Positions 54,005 through 63,061 are shown, counted from the stretch's first letter. The stretch is DNA of 64,000 nt from Calothrix sp. PCC 7507 (GCF_000316575.1 NC_019682.1:4214001-4278000); one strand, 5' to 3'. The notes: a model not told the origin generated them from the sequence alone. Program-made: numbers and translations.

Positions 54005-54042
54005 CCGCTCTGATTTAGATCGGTGGATCTAAGTCAGAGCGG
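54005..54042 (-). terminator. Terminator of the structured transcript
   Basis: On the minus strand, CCGCTCTGA pairs with TCAGAGCGG and, inside, TTAGAT with ATCTAA, a stem of 15 pairs with one mismatch. Five T residues follow four bases after the stem. Confidence 0.7.
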
Positions 54043-54143
54043 TCTAGCGGGTCTTCAGGTTGCAACCAGACTGCCGGAAGGGACTCCTAGCTCGCCTAGC
54101 TAATTGAGCTAACTTAGTATCTCAAGATGACTAAGGCTAACTT

Positions 54144-54215
54144 CTAGAGAACAGCTCCGGCGCGCAGCCGGCTAACTGCAACCTGATGACCCATGCATGT
54201 ACTACTTTCTATCAT
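54144..54215 (-). CDS. Possible 23-residue leader peptide or small protein in the structured transcript
   Basis: The ATG at 54215 stands eight bases after AAGGAGG, ideal spacing, and the frame runs to a TAG at 54144-54146 (MIESSTCMGHQVAVSRLRAG and three more residues, AVL). An ATG two codons earlier is too close to the ribosome site. The second half of the frame lies inside the long-range stem of the RNA, so translation would disturb the fold. It could be a leader peptide, a small protein, or a chance frame in a non-coding RNA. Confidence 0.4.
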   Translation of the reverse strand: MIESSTCMGHQVAVSRLRAGAVL

Positions 54216-54338
54216 GGGCATCACCTCCTTGTTGCCTAAGCGGTCTTAATTTCAAAAGGGCAGAGCAGTAAAGCTCTGGGCGTTTAACCTGAAATAAATA
54301 TAGCACACAAATTTTAGATAAATGCACTAAAAATTAAA

Positions 54339-54362
54339 AACCCCCACGAGAACGCGGGGGTT
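54339..54362 (-). terminator. Terminator of psbD
   Basis: On the minus strand CCCCCGCG ... CGTGGGGG forms a strong hairpin followed by TTTTTAATTTTT. It is 54 bases past the psbD stop, so psbD is transcribed alone. Confidence 0.85.
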
Positions 54363-54415
54363 GATTTGAGAATGAGGAATAATCGAGGCTAAATAGCCCT
54401 CAATTCATCATTATT

Positions 54416-55471
54416 TTAAAGAGCATTACCGCGAGGTAGAACTTCCTCAGGGAATACAAATTGTTCGTGGGGTTGATCTTGAGGAGCCATCCAAGCGCGG
54501 ATACCCTCGTTCAGCAAAATGTTTTTGGTATAGAAAGTTTCAAACTCTGGGTCTTCGGCTGCCCGTAATTCTTGGGAAACGAAGTCATAAGCCCGCAAGT
54601 TGAGTGCTAAACCGACAATACCGATAGCAGCCATCCACAAACCGGTGACTGGCACAAACAACATGAAGAAGTGTAACCAACGCTTGTTGGCGAAAGCAAT
54701 CCCGAATATCTGTGACCAGAATCGGTTTGCAGTCACCATTGAGTAGGTTTCTTCTGCTTGGGTGGGGTTGAATGCCTTGAAGGTGTTGGATGATTCTCCG
54801 TCTTCAAACAAGGTGTTTTCCACTGTCGCACCGTGAATGGCGCACAACAATGCTCCGCCCAATACCCCGGCTACTCCCATCATGTGGAAGGGGTTGAGGG
54901 TGAAGTTATGGAATCCTTGGATGAAGAGGATGAACCGGAAGATGCCTGCGACTCCGAAACTGGGTGCGAAGAACCAGCTGGATTGTCCCAATGGGTACAT
55001 CAGGAAGACGCTGACAAATACGGCGATGGGGGCGGAAAATGCTAGGGCGTTGTATGGACGTATCCCTACTAGCCTGGCAATTTCAAATTGTCTCAACATG
55101 AAGCCAATGAGTGCAAAGGCTCCGTGTAGCGCCACGAATGCCCACAGTCCTCCTAGTTGGAACCATCTGGTCAAGTCTCCTTGCGCTTCTGGTCCCCACA
55201 ACAGCAATAAGGAATGTCCTAGGCTGTCTGCTGGTGTTGATACTGCGACTGTGATGAAGTTACATCCTTCTAGGTAGGATGACGCTAGTCCGTGGGTGTA
55301 CCACGAGGTGACGAAGGTTGTGCCGGTTAGCCATCCGCCTAGTGCTAGGTAGGCTGTTGGGAATAATAATACTCCTGACCACCCTACGAATACGAAGCGA
55401 TCGCGTTTCAACCAGTCGTCTAGAACGTCAAACCACCCTCTACTGGGTGCGCGTCCAACTGCGATGGTCAT
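54416..55471 (-). CDS. psbD: Photosystem II reaction centre protein D2
   Basis: A 351-residue D2 protein, essentially full length (about 352 expected). It opens [20 protein letters not shown], and carries the five membrane helices, the chlorophyll-histidine segment ([19 protein letters not shown]), the PQ/non-haem iron region ([20 protein letters not shown] and [14 protein letters not shown]) and the C-terminus [16 protein letters not shown]2 pairs with D1 (PsbA) in the thylakoid to bind P680, pheophytin, QA and the iron. In most cyanobacteria one psbD is fused in an operon with psbC; here none follows, and a terminator lies next, so this is the monocistronic type often called psbD2. Confidence 0.98.
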   Translation of the reverse strand: MTIAVGRAPSRGWFDVLDDWLKRDRFVFVGWSGVLLFPTAYLALGGWLTGTTFVTSWYTHGLASSYLEGCNFITVAVSTPADSLGHSLLLLWGPEAQGDLTRWFQLGGLWAFVALHGAFALIGFMLRQFEIARLVGIRPYNALAFSAPIAVFVSVFLMYPLGQSSWFFAPSFGVAGIFRFILFIQGFHNFTLNPFHMMGVAGVLGGALLCAIHGATVENTLFEDGESSNTFKAFNPTQAEETYSMVTANRFWSQIFGIAFANKRWLHFFMLFVPVTGLWMAAIGIVGLALNLRAYDFVSQELRAAEDPEFETFYTKNILLNEGIRAWMAPQDQPHEQFVFPEEVLPRGNAL

Positions 55472-55815
55472 TAGAGGAAATCTCCAAATGTTTATAAGTA
55501 CAGGGTTTAACTTTTGTATTATGGGTTGCCAGGATTTAGCTCTCCATAAACAAAAAGCGAACTGGGTTGTCAGTCTAGTTTACAATTTTTTACTGACTTT
55601 AATCATATTAGGTGTAAATTACTTATTTTTCTAGAGTTTTTTTCATAAAATTTAATATTTATACATTTAGGGGACTGGGTGATGAGGAATATTGGGATGG
55701 GGATTCAAACTCCGACCATATCTTGAAAGAATTTATTTCCCAGTCCCCACCCCGATCCCAGGATTGGACAGCTAACGCTAGAATAAGTGCTACAGTTGAG
55801 TTTTATTATTGCTAA
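55472..55815. other. psbD upstream region between divergent genes
   Basis: The 344 bases between psbD and the UPF0367 gene should hold both promoters. A TAATAC-like -10 near 55513 (minus strand) is possible, but I find no clear -35 partner. A GGGGACTGGG/CCCAGTCCCC inverted pair lies at 55669-55678 and 55739-55748. Confidence 0.45.
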
Positions 55816-56088
55816 ATGTTTACCATTGACCTAAGCCTGAGAAATACTGCCTTCCCTATATCAGTACAACGTAAGTCAGCAGAAGATGCAGAGGCTGTCT
55901 ACCAGCTAATTTTGGCAGCGATTCGCTCTGGCAATCCTGACGTTGTGGAACTCAAGTGTGAGGGCAAGACAGAGAAAAAAATTGCCGTCCGTGCTAGTGA
56001 AATTTCTGGGGTACAGATTACCCAGAAAGATGGTGTCACCACTAGTAGTGGCAGACCACCTGGTTTTGTCACTTTAGCTGCTGAATAA
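55816..56088 (+). CDS. UPF0367 family protein
   Basis: A 90-residue protein with the recognisable UPF0367 pattern: FTIDLSLRNTAFPISVQRK, EDAEAVYQLILAAIRSGNP, EKKIAVRASEISGVQI and the C-terminal SSGRPPGF. The family is restricted to cyanobacteria and plastid lineages and has no assigned function. It precedes the ABC ATPase gene by 13 bases on the same strand. Confidence 0.9.
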   Translation: MFTIDLSLRNTAFPISVQRKSAEDAEAVYQLILAAIRSGNPDVVELKCEGKTEKKIAVRASEISGVQITQKDGVTTSSGRPPGFVTLAAE

Positions 56089-56101
56089 CCAAGGTGTGTA
56101 A

Positions 56102-56779
56102 ATGGCAGAAGTAGGCATCGAAGTTAAGGATTTACACTTCAGTTGGCCTAATGGAGAGAATGCGATCAAATCTTGTTCTCTAGAAGTACCCAAGGGTGAA
56201 TTTTGGATGCTCTTGGGTACAAACGGTAGTGGCAAATCAACATTACTCAGACTGCTGGCGGGGTTATTAGCTGCCCAGTCTGGAAAAATTCGAGTTCTGC
56301 ATCCCGTTGGCTTTGTGTTTCAGAATCCTGACCATCAGCTAGTAATGCCAACAGTTGGCGCTGATGTGGCTTTTGGACTTGTAGAAGAAAAATTACCAGC
56401 GGTGGCTGTGAGAGCCAGGGTAGAAGAGGCTCTAGGGGCAGTGAATTTGCAATCTCTACAACGACGACCTATCTACGCTCTGAGTGGGGGGCAAAAACAG
56501 CGAGTGGCGATCGCTGGTGCGATCGCTCGTCGCTGCGAAGTCTTATTATTAGATGAACCAACTGCTCTGCTTGATCCAGATAGTCAACTTGATTTAGTGG
56601 CTGGTGTGCGACGTCTTGTCAAAAGTCGTGGCATTACAGCCTTATGGGTGACGCATCGCTTAGATGAATTGAATTACTGTGACGGCGCATTTTTACTAGA
56701 AAATGGCTCTCTTGTGGATCAGGGTGAAGCCCAGCGCCTCAAACAGCGTCTAATGGAAATAGACACAGCCGCTTCTTAA
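56102..56779 (+). CDS. Energy-coupling factor type ABC ATPase (CbiO/EcfA-like)
   Basis: A 225-residue stand-alone ATPase: Walker A LLGTNGSGKSTLLRL, Q-loop FVFQNPDHQLVMPTV (the FQNPDxQ form typical of ECF ATPases), signature ALSGGQKQRVAIAGAI, Walker B VLLLDEPTALLDPDS and H-loop VTHRLDE. ECF ATPases power vitamin or metal uptake with a T-component and an S-component that are not in this window. It is followed by a clear terminator, so UPF0367 and this gene may form a two-gene unit. Confidence 0.88.
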   Translation: MAEVGIEVKDLHFSWPNGENAIKSCSLEVPKGEFWMLLGTNGSGKSTLLRLLAGLLAAQSGKIRVLHPVGFVFQNPDHQLVMPTVGADVAFGLVEEKLPAVAVRARVEEALGAVNLQSLQRRPIYALSGGQKQRVAIAGAIARRCEVLLLDEPTALLDPDSQLDLVAGVRRLVKSRGITALWVTHRLDELNYCDGAFLLENGSLVDQGEAQRLKQRLMEIDTAAS

Positions 56780-56844
56780 TGTCTATGTTTTCGGCCAGGT
56801 TTCATTTGAAATTAATAATTCATTACCAATATTAAAAGAACTAC

Positions 56845-56869
56845 AACGCGCCTTTAGAGGCGCGTTTTT
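56845..56869 (+). terminator. Rho-independent terminator
   Basis: AACGCGCCT pairs with AGGCGCGTT around a four-base loop, ending in a run of five Ts (56865-56869). It lies 66 bases after the ATPase stop. Confidence 0.9.
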
Positions 56870-57013
56870 AGTTCTTACATCTACCTCAAGACAACTTTTC
56901 TCATCCCATAGTATTTTTTCTTTTCTGTAACATAGTGTTACAAGGGATGCTTCAACTAATATATAGAGTTATGAATGAATTTTGTTAACTCTAGATAATT
57001 GTGATTAAAAACC

Positions 57014-57574
57014 ATGTCCCGTCCCTCACACGAAGCCGTTTTGTTAGTAGACGGCTACAATATAATTGGCGCTTGGCCATGCCTGAAAAAAACCCGTGAC
57101 AATGCTGGACTAGAAGCTGCGCGGGGGGAACTCGTTGAAGCTATGACTAGTTACAGCTCGTTTCAGGGTTATGATACTCAAATAGTTTTTGACGCTCAAT
57201 ACCACAATGCTTCTAGTAATAAAGAAATTATTACAGAGCTTTTATCAGTTCATTACACTGATTTTGGGCAAACAGCAGACACATACATTGAAAAAACTTG
57301 TGCATCTTTACGCTACCAAATAGCACAATCTCGAATTGCACGTATGATTGTTGCCACATCAGATCGAGCGCAGCAATTGACGGTACAGGGATATGGCGCT
57401 GAATGGTTGTCTGCACAACAACTGTGCGGCGAAGTCGAGACTACAGTCTGTCGAATGCGGCACAAGTATCAATCACGCAAGCAACCTCAGAGTAGATTTT
57501 TAGCAAATTCCATAGATGCCAAGGCCCGTCAACGCCTGGCTGAACTGCGAATGGGATTCTCTAATAAATATTAG
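57014..57574 (+). CDS. NYN domain ribonuclease-like protein (YacP/Rae1 family)
   Basis: A 186-residue NYN/PIN-like protein: AVLLVDGYNIIGAWPCLKKT with the first catalytic Asp, TQIVFDAQYHN with the second, DTYIEKTCASL and IVATSDRAQQL with further acidic residues. Bacillus Rae1 (YacP) cleaves ribosome-bound mRNA; the cyanobacterial homologue probably acts as a ribonuclease. It stands between a terminator and tRNA-Asn. Confidence 0.88.
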   Translation: MSRPSHEAVLLVDGYNIIGAWPCLKKTRDNAGLEAARGELVEAMTSYSSFQGYDTQIVFDAQYHNASSNKEIITELLSVHYTDFGQTADTYIEKTCASLRYQIAQSRIARMIVATSDRAQQLTVQGYGAEWLSAQQLCGEVETTVCRMRHKYQSRKQPQSRFLANSIDAKARQRLAELRMGFSNKY

Positions 57575-57720
57575 CTTGAGAATATTAGCATTAAAACTCT
57601 CTGTTTAGTCTCCAAGATGGGTTTTGACTGTAAAGCGATGTATTTTAGCATCTAAAAAAAATTGGCGAAAGTACTTGCCAAATCCTATCTCTTAGCATTA
57701 TCATTATAAATTGTGAGCGT

Positions 57721-57792
<72 letters not shown>

Positions 57793-58087
57793 TTAAAAAA
57801 GTTAATTTAAAGCTTAGGTGCAGATGATAGCTATTTCGTATATCAATGCCTCTGAAAAGCTTTGATATTCACTGCAAGTGGCTAGCCTTCTATGCCAGAA
57901 GTACGGATATATCTATAGCTATGGGCGAACAACTCATGAGACTGGAGCGCTACGTCCAACTTGAAATATAGTACTTGTACAGTGGATGAAAACTAGCTGA
58001 TCGCTTGTTGAGTTTAGAGGCTGAATTGTGACCATTCACTACCGAATTGCCGCGATGGCTGATCTCACTATTCTTTAATTAGACATA

Positions 58088-58606
58088 TTACCAAAACCAA
58101 CTTTTGCCTACTGGACAAGATAACTCACAAAGAGTTCCTTTCGGAGAAAGGGAAACGCGCCTAAATTTTCCTTTGAATTGTCGAGCTAAATTTCTAAACT
58201 GCTGTGTTCCCTGACCTTCGCTAGATGAGTTCATACCCAAACCGTCATCTATAACTGCCACAGTATAGCAACCTTCGGATGGCGAGCAAGTAACTACAAG
58301 GCGGGTTACTCCCGTAGCGTGTTGACCAACATTGCACAAAGCTTCTTCCAGGAATCGGCAAAATCCTCGCTTTTGTTCAATACTTAAGTGTGAATTGTCT
58401 ATAGGCTCAAATGTCCTGATTTTCACCTTGAGGGTTTTAAAACAAGGAAAGTCTCGCTCTAACGTATAACTGTAAATTTGATAGAGAATTTCGTGCAGCG
58501 GATCGTTTAGGTTTATTACGAGACCTTTTCCTAAATAGAGGCTACTGTCTTGATTTGTAGGTTCTTGTTGTAGAAATTCATAAATACCTCGGAGATCATT
58601 GTTCAA
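58088..58606 (-). CDS. Orphan histidine-kinase-like ATPase domain
   Basis: A 172-residue fragment with a GHKL fold: the N box EEALCNVGQHATGVTRL, G1 box VAVIDDGLGMN and a late GTQQFRNLARQFKGKFRR plus GTLCELSCPV. It resembles the C-terminal ATPase domain of CHASE2-type and other cyanobacterial sensor kinases. There is no HisKA domain or sensor. The frame continues upstream for about 15 codons (PTDELLLEIQTELEKL) to a stop right after an AGGAGG, with no good start codon; the called start is a TTG. It may be a truncated gene. Confidence 0.55.
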   Translation of the reverse strand: MNNDLRGIYEFLQQEPTNQDSSLYLGKGLVINLNDPLHEILYQIYSYTLERDFPCFKTLKVKIRTFEPIDNSHLSIEQKRGFCRFLEEALCNVGQHATGVTRLVVTCSPSEGCYTVAVIDDGLGMNSSSEGQGTQQFRNLARQFKGKFRRVSLSPKGTLCELSCPVGKSWFW

Positions 58607-58843
58607 TTTTTCAAGTTCTGTTTGAATTTCGAGTAATAATTCATCTGTTGGTAAATCCTCCTAGAAGTCGCTCTCATTATCAGTTTACCAAAAACTTATA
58701 TAATATTCTCACCTGCTTTAAAAAAGCTTTATGTCGATATGATAATCCAGTTACGTTCAAACTTTATTTAATAAAAAAAATCGGTGTAGGAGACAGTCCT
58801 ATACCGTTTATTATGTATGCATTAAGTCAGTTTCGGCGGTTAA
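58607..58843. other. Short intergenic stretch before a repeat, no gene seen
   Basis: The sequence between the orphan ATPase and the element at 58844 has no credible gene. An apparent plus-strand frame here runs into the heptamer repeat and I reject it. Confidence 0.5.
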
Positions 58844-58989
58844 CTAGTACCGCAAGGCGGAAGTCAAAAGTCAAAAGTCAAAAGTCAAAAGTCAAAAGTC
58901 AAAAGTCAAAAGTCAAAAGTCAAAAGAATTGTATTCTGGGCTTTTGCTCCATTTGAAATGGTATGTTTATTTACGCCGCGATGTACTAG
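58844..58989. mobile_element. Element B, copy 3 (inverted, nine heptamers)
   Basis: Starts CTAGTACCGCAAGGCGG and ends CGCCGCGATGTACTAG, in inverted orientation to the 23.2-kb copy. Nine GTCAAAA heptamers run from 58863 to 58925, then AAGAATTGTATTCTGGGCTT shared with that copy. The heptamer number varies between copies (two, four, nine). Confidence 0.78.
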
Positions 58990-59134
58990 GGAGAGAGGTT
59001 TTGAGGCTTCGGGGTTGTTTGGAAAGTCGTACAGTATGCCGGATAACCTTTATGCAAAGCTCTCAATGATACAGATGCGTTGGTAAGGGTACGGCACTAG
59101 TATATTTGCGATAAAATTAAGGAAGATTGCAGTT

Positions 59135-61348
59135 TTAATGCACTAATGCGATCGCTCTTTTTGTCAAAGTCTCCGCAGTCAATCCATTAAACGCCATCAA
59201 CTCACCAGCGCTGGCTGTGGTTTCCCCACGCTTCCAGGCGAAGGTATCGCGCTTGCTGCTGCTGCGTAACAAAATTGGTTCTAGCATTGCTGCAGCACCA
59301 CCAGTTACACCAATTAGCGCATCACCAGCAAATAATTCGGCAAATTTATCATCCTCTAAGAAACCACCATCGGGTTCGGAACAAGTTTCCCATGCAGTAT
59401 CATCAGGACGATATAAACGGCGGGGATTGATAATAGAAACTATCTTGACTCCAATACCTTCAGTTTCTAAGAAAGCTGCGGCTTCAAATACTGGGATTAG
59501 TGTTAAATCACCAATAACAGCAAATACAACTTGTTTTGCACCAGTGACTTCATGTAATAACACCGCACCGTCGCGTAAACCTTGGCGGGTTTGTTCTAAT
59601 GTGGTGCGAATTGGTAATGGTGACTTACTTGCAGTAATCACAATTCCCTTATTTTTAGTTTTCAATGCCCAGTCATAACAGGCTTGAATGCTGTTAGCAT
59701 CGGGAGGGAATAATGGGAATATATTTCCATTCCGCATGAGGGAAGCAAAATAAGCTTCTATTTCTGGACGTTGGTGAGTCCAACCGTTGCGCCCTTGCTC
59801 TAATGCCCCAGCAGTAAATAAGGTAATTGTTGAAGGTGTTTGACGGCGTAATTCTGCCATTGCTTGGGTGACGGTTTGCCAAATTGGTAAGCCGTTGATG
59901 GCAAAAGATTCATAAGAACACCACAGAGTTCTTGCACCCATTAACGCTAAACCTGCGGCTAAACCTGCACAAGCATCTTCACTCAATGGTTCATAAACTT
60001 GTCCGTTTGGTGCTTGGTTATATAAGTCGTCGGTTGTGGGGTGGATAATCTTGAGTGCTTGGTTGATGTTGGCAATTCCTGATGCTTCGTTACCATCGGC
60101 GTTGGTGACAAGGAAATTTGGATCTTTCTTCCCAACTATTCCTACTAATCTTCCCATTGCTGTTGTGGCAACTTTGGGATCTCCACCAACTGCATATTCT
60201 TCTAAAGGTAATTCTCCTAAGTCTGGTAATGGTAATTCAAATTCTGTGACTACTGTTTTAGCTGCGGGGCCACCACTGGCGCGTTCGGCGTTGGTGCGTA
60301 CTGTTTGCCAAGCCTCGGCTGATAAGGCGCGGGTTTGCAAGGCGCTGATGATATGGGGTGCGTCGAGGGTATCTTTGGGATAGAGGTTGTGAGATTTTGC
60401 ACCTGTGGCGTGAACACCTGCACCTTTGAGTTGTTTGATGATGAAGACGGTGAGTTTACCGCTTGCAGCTGATTTTGCGGCTTTATCGACAGCAACGAGT
60501 ACGGCTTTGGTAAATTCCAGGCGTTTCTCGAAGGAGAAGGCGGTACTATCAACATAATCCCCTGGTTGGTTTTGGTCGTCGAATTCTTTAGCATCGACTA
60601 GCACGACTTCATCAAAACCGTTACCTTGCCAGTAGGCTATCATCTGTGCGTTGGTTTTGAGGGAAACCATGCTGTGGTGTTCTTGGCTGTAACCGTTCCA
60701 TACCAATACTGGTAAGAAGTTGGTGACACTGGGGTAAGCTGTATGGAAGTGGGCGATCGCACTCACAATATAAGGCTCACCCAATCCCCCATCCCCCACA
60801 GTAAAGGGGAATAATTTATCTCGATGCAGCAATGCAGCCGACATTGCAAAGTGTTGCCCTTGTCCCAAAGGCCCTGCGGGTGCGAGAATACCGGGAATGT
60901 AACCGGAGAGGTGTCCTAAAAGTCCATGCTTTTCCCGGAAGCGATCGCGCAATTGTTGGACTGTAAAGATTCCCATATCTTCCAAGGAGCGATCCAGGAA
61001 CATGGCACTATAAAATCCAGGGGCATGGTGTCCGACTTCGGTAATAATGTTTTTGTACCCTAACATGACCAAAGCTGCATAGGCTTCCGCTTGACTAGCA
61101 AATCCACCAGGATGTCCAGAAGCTTTACTACCTGTGATTTGTAGCGTTAGGTAACGTAAGGCATCGGCGGCGAGTAAGGTTTGATATACGGCTGCTGGAT
61201 CGGTAGGATCGGCGATCGCTATTTTGCCAGAAGCGATCGTAGGGGTTGCACCATAGGTTTCAAAACCTGGTAGCGCTTCCCCAAAATATTGAATTCCTTC
61301 ACAAAAATTGGGAAGCGCTGAAGATGCTTTTGGGGTGATTGCCGTCAT
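59135..61348 (-). CDS. Thiamine-diphosphate enzyme, transketolase/phosphoketolase-like
   Basis: A 737-residue ThDP enzyme. The N-terminal part has SGHPGGFASQAEA, LSGYIPGILAPAGPLGQGQH and the cofactor motif FTVGDGGLGEPY with VLVWNGYS. The middle has TNADGNEASGIANINQ and CSYESFAINGLPIW. The C-terminal part has GWTHQRPEIEAY and LFPPDANSIQACYDW, closer to phosphoketolase than to classical transketolase. The substrate is probably a sugar phosphate, but the residue pattern alone does not tell which reaction it catalyses. It is monocistronic as far as can be seen. Confidence 0.75.
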   Translation of the reverse strand: MTAITPKASSALPNFCEGIQYFGEALPGFETYGATPTIASGKIAIADPTDPAAVYQTLLAADALRYLTLQITGSKASGHPGGFASQAEAYAALVMLGYKNIITEVGHHAPGFYSAMFLDRSLEDMGIFTVQQLRDRFREKHGLLGHLSGYIPGILAPAGPLGQGQHFAMSAALLHRDKLFPFTVGDGGLGEPYIVSAIAHFHTAYPSVTNFLPVLVWNGYSQEHHSMVSLKTNAQMIAYWQGNGFDEVVLVDAKEFDDQNQPGDYVDSTAFSFEKRLEFTKAVLVAVDKAAKSAASGKLTVFIIKQLKGAGVHATGAKSHNLYPKDTLDAPHIISALQTRALSAEAWQTVRTNAERASGGPAAKTVVTEFELPLPDLGELPLEEYAVGGDPKVATTAMGRLVGIVGKKDPNFLVTNADGNEASGIANINQALKIIHPTTDDLYNQAPNGQVYEPLSEDACAGLAAGLALMGARTLWCSYESFAINGLPIWQTVTQAMAELRRQTPSTITLFTAGALEQGRNGWTHQRPEIEAYFASLMRNGNIFPLFPPDANSIQACYDWALKTKNKGIVITASKSPLPIRTTLEQTRQGLRDGAVLLHEVTGAKQVVFAVIGDLTLIPVFEAAAFLETEGIGVKIVSIINPRRLYRPDDTAWETCSEPDGGFLEDDKFAELFAGDALIGVTGGAAAMLEPILLRSSSKRDTFAWKRGETTASAGELMAFNGLTAETLTKRAIALVH

Positions 61349-61545
61349 GCTGAGTACCTTATAAGGATGAGGAGCAACTGTAAATGCTCGTTCAAGTTAA
61401 CAAAAATTTTACAACTATCAGGTTGTATCAGTTGATTGCAGTTTGGCAATAGTCAAGATAAGCAGCTTCAATGCAAATTAAAAAAAATTTAATGTTGTTT
61501 TTTGAGTTTCATTGCCAAAAAAGAGTTATCCACTAAAAACAGCCT

Positions 61546-62931
61546 ATGAAACTGCCAAAAGGCCCCCAATCCCCAGCGCTTGTACAGATGCTGCAATGGA
61601 TCTTTCGTCCTATGCCGTTTATGGCAGAATGTGCAGAGCGCTATGGCGACATCTTCACTATGCAATTGAATGGCCCTGTGGTGTTCACTTGCAATCCCCA
61701 AGCGTTACAGCAAATGTTGACTAGTGATACCAAAGAATTTACAGCTCCCCGTGATTGGAACATGGTTTTTGAACCAATGCTAGGGAAAAATTCTTTAATT
61801 ACAGTTGATGGGGAGGTACATCGCCGTCAACGCCAATTGTTAATGCCTCCCTTGCATGGCGATAGAATGCGAACCTATGGACAGGTAATTAATGATGTCA
61901 CAGAGCAAGTAATTAGCCAATGGCAAATAGATAAACCTTTCTGTGTGCGATCGGCAATGCAAGCTATTACCATGCGGGTAATCATGCAAGCCGTGTTTGG
62001 ATTATATGAAGGGCCACGCGCCGAGGAGTTGGAGACAGTCTTAGCGACAATGTTAAATGAGTCCTCCCCCTTCCGGGTGATCGAACTCTATTTTCCGGCT
62101 CTACGCCAGGATTTTGGGCCTCGGAGTTCTTGGGGGAGGTTTATCCGTCGCCGCCAGCGAGTGCATCAACTTCTGAATGAGGAAATTCAGGAACGACGAG
62201 ATAACCCTGATGAGTCACGCACAGATATTCTGAATTTACTCATGGCAGCTCGTGATGAAGACGGTCAACCAATGACTGATGAAGAACTGCGTGATGAATT
62301 GATGACGCTGTTGACAGCCGGACACGAAACCACTGCAACTGCCTTAACCTGGGCTTTGTACTGGATTCATAAATCACCATCAGTGCAAGAAAAGCTGCTG
62401 GCAGAACTCGATAATTTAAGCGATCGCTCAGACTCCACTAGTATTCTTAAATTACCCTATCTCAACGCTGTTTACTCGGAAACCTTGCGGATTTACCCAG
62501 TGGGGATGCTGACTTTTCCACGAGTTGTCAAAACACCTGTATCTCTGTGTGGTTACGAATTAGCACCAGGTACTGTTGTGCTGGGTTCGATTTATTTGAC
62601 CCACCAACGAGAAGATTTATACCCACAACATCAGCAATTTAAACCAGAACGCTTTTTAGAACGCCAATTTTCACCCTATGAGTTTTTGCCCTTTGGCGGT
62701 GGTGTCAGACGCTGCATTGGGATGGCGTTCGCTCAGTTTGAAATGAAAGTAGTACTTGCCAAAATTCTTAGTAGCTGGGATTTAGCATTAGTTGATCACC
62801 GTGACGTGCAACCCAAGCGTCGCGGTTTAGTGACAGGGCCTGATCGTAGCATTCAGATGGTTGTAAAAAGCCAGCATCAGCCAAAGTCTCGTACTTTAGT
62901 CCACCCACAAGGGGATAGTCACAACAACTAA
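61546..62931 (+). CDS. Cytochrome P450, CYP110-like
   Basis: A 461-residue P450: I-helix oxygen-activation motif TAGHETTATAL, K-helix ETLRIYP (E-x-x-R), the PERF-like KPERFLERQF, and the haem loop FGGGVRRCIGMAFAQFEMK with the axial Cys at 390. The N-terminus KLPKGPQSPALVQMLQW is the usual CYP110 opening without a membrane anchor. CYP110 enzymes of Anabaena and Nostoc hydroxylate long-chain fatty acids and alkanes; an electron donor is needed from elsewhere. The start ATG is the only good one. Confidence 0.93.
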   Translation: MKLPKGPQSPALVQMLQWIFRPMPFMAECAERYGDIFTMQLNGPVVFTCNPQALQQMLTSDTKEFTAPRDWNMVFEPMLGKNSLITVDGEVHRRQRQLLMPPLHGDRMRTYGQVINDVTEQVISQWQIDKPFCVRSAMQAITMRVIMQAVFGLYEGPRAEELETVLATMLNESSPFRVIELYFPALRQDFGPRSSWGRFIRRRQRVHQLLNEEIQERRDNPDESRTDILNLLMAARDEDGQPMTDEELRDELMTLLTAGHETTATALTWALYWIHKSPSVQEKLLAELDNLSDRSDSTSILKLPYLNAVYSETLRIYPVGMLTFPRVVKTPVSLCGYELAPGTVVLGSIYLTHQREDLYPQHQQFKPERFLERQFSPYEFLPFGGGVRRCIGMAFAQFEMKVVLAKILSSWDLALVDHRDVQPKRRGLVTGPDRSIQMVVKSQHQPKSRTLVHPQGDSHNN

Positions 62932-62940
62932 CATGTGTAA

Positions 62941-62960
62941 GGGCGAACGGTTGTTCGCCC
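62941..62960. repeat. Perfect palindromic hairpin GGGCGAAC-GGTT-GTTCGCCC
   Basis: Eight-pair perfect stem with a four-base loop, just after the P450 gene. The same GGGCGAACGG..GTTCGCCC palindrome is a common dispersed repeat in Nostoc-type genomes. No T-tract follows, so a terminator role is doubtful. Confidence 0.7.
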
Positions 62961-63061
62961 CTACGCCCTGCAAAAGAACAAAATCTCTCCTGAGATATGT
63001 TAGATAAATAGCGATCGCCACTAAACTGACATAGCAATATTGATTTTTTATACATATAGCT

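Larger units (their letters stand above)
53996..54290 (-). ncRNA. Structured small transcript downstream of psbD, family unknown
   Basis: A run of hairpins on the minus strand between a promoter-like TGCTATATT (about 54296-54304) and a terminator at 54005-54042. In order: CAGAGC/GCTCTG; GGCA/TGCC with a Shine-Dalgarno AAGGAGGTGAT in the loop; CCCATG/CATGGG; then a long-range stem (54177-54192 with 54049-54064, 15 of 16 pairs) enclosing CCGGC/GCCGG, CTTAGT/ACTAAG and TAGCTC/GAGCTA hairpins. The layout is that of a multibranched structured RNA. I do not recognise a family. The promoter and both ends are inferred. Confidence 0.6.

Noticed and set aside
58648-58956. Plus-strand frame of about 100 codons ending in VKSQKSKVKSQK repeats
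   Set aside because: Its second half is the heptamer repeat of element B and the first half has no motif or ribosome site.
62941-62960. P450 terminator
   Set aside because: A perfect hairpin, but no T-tract follows; it matches a dispersed repeat type instead.
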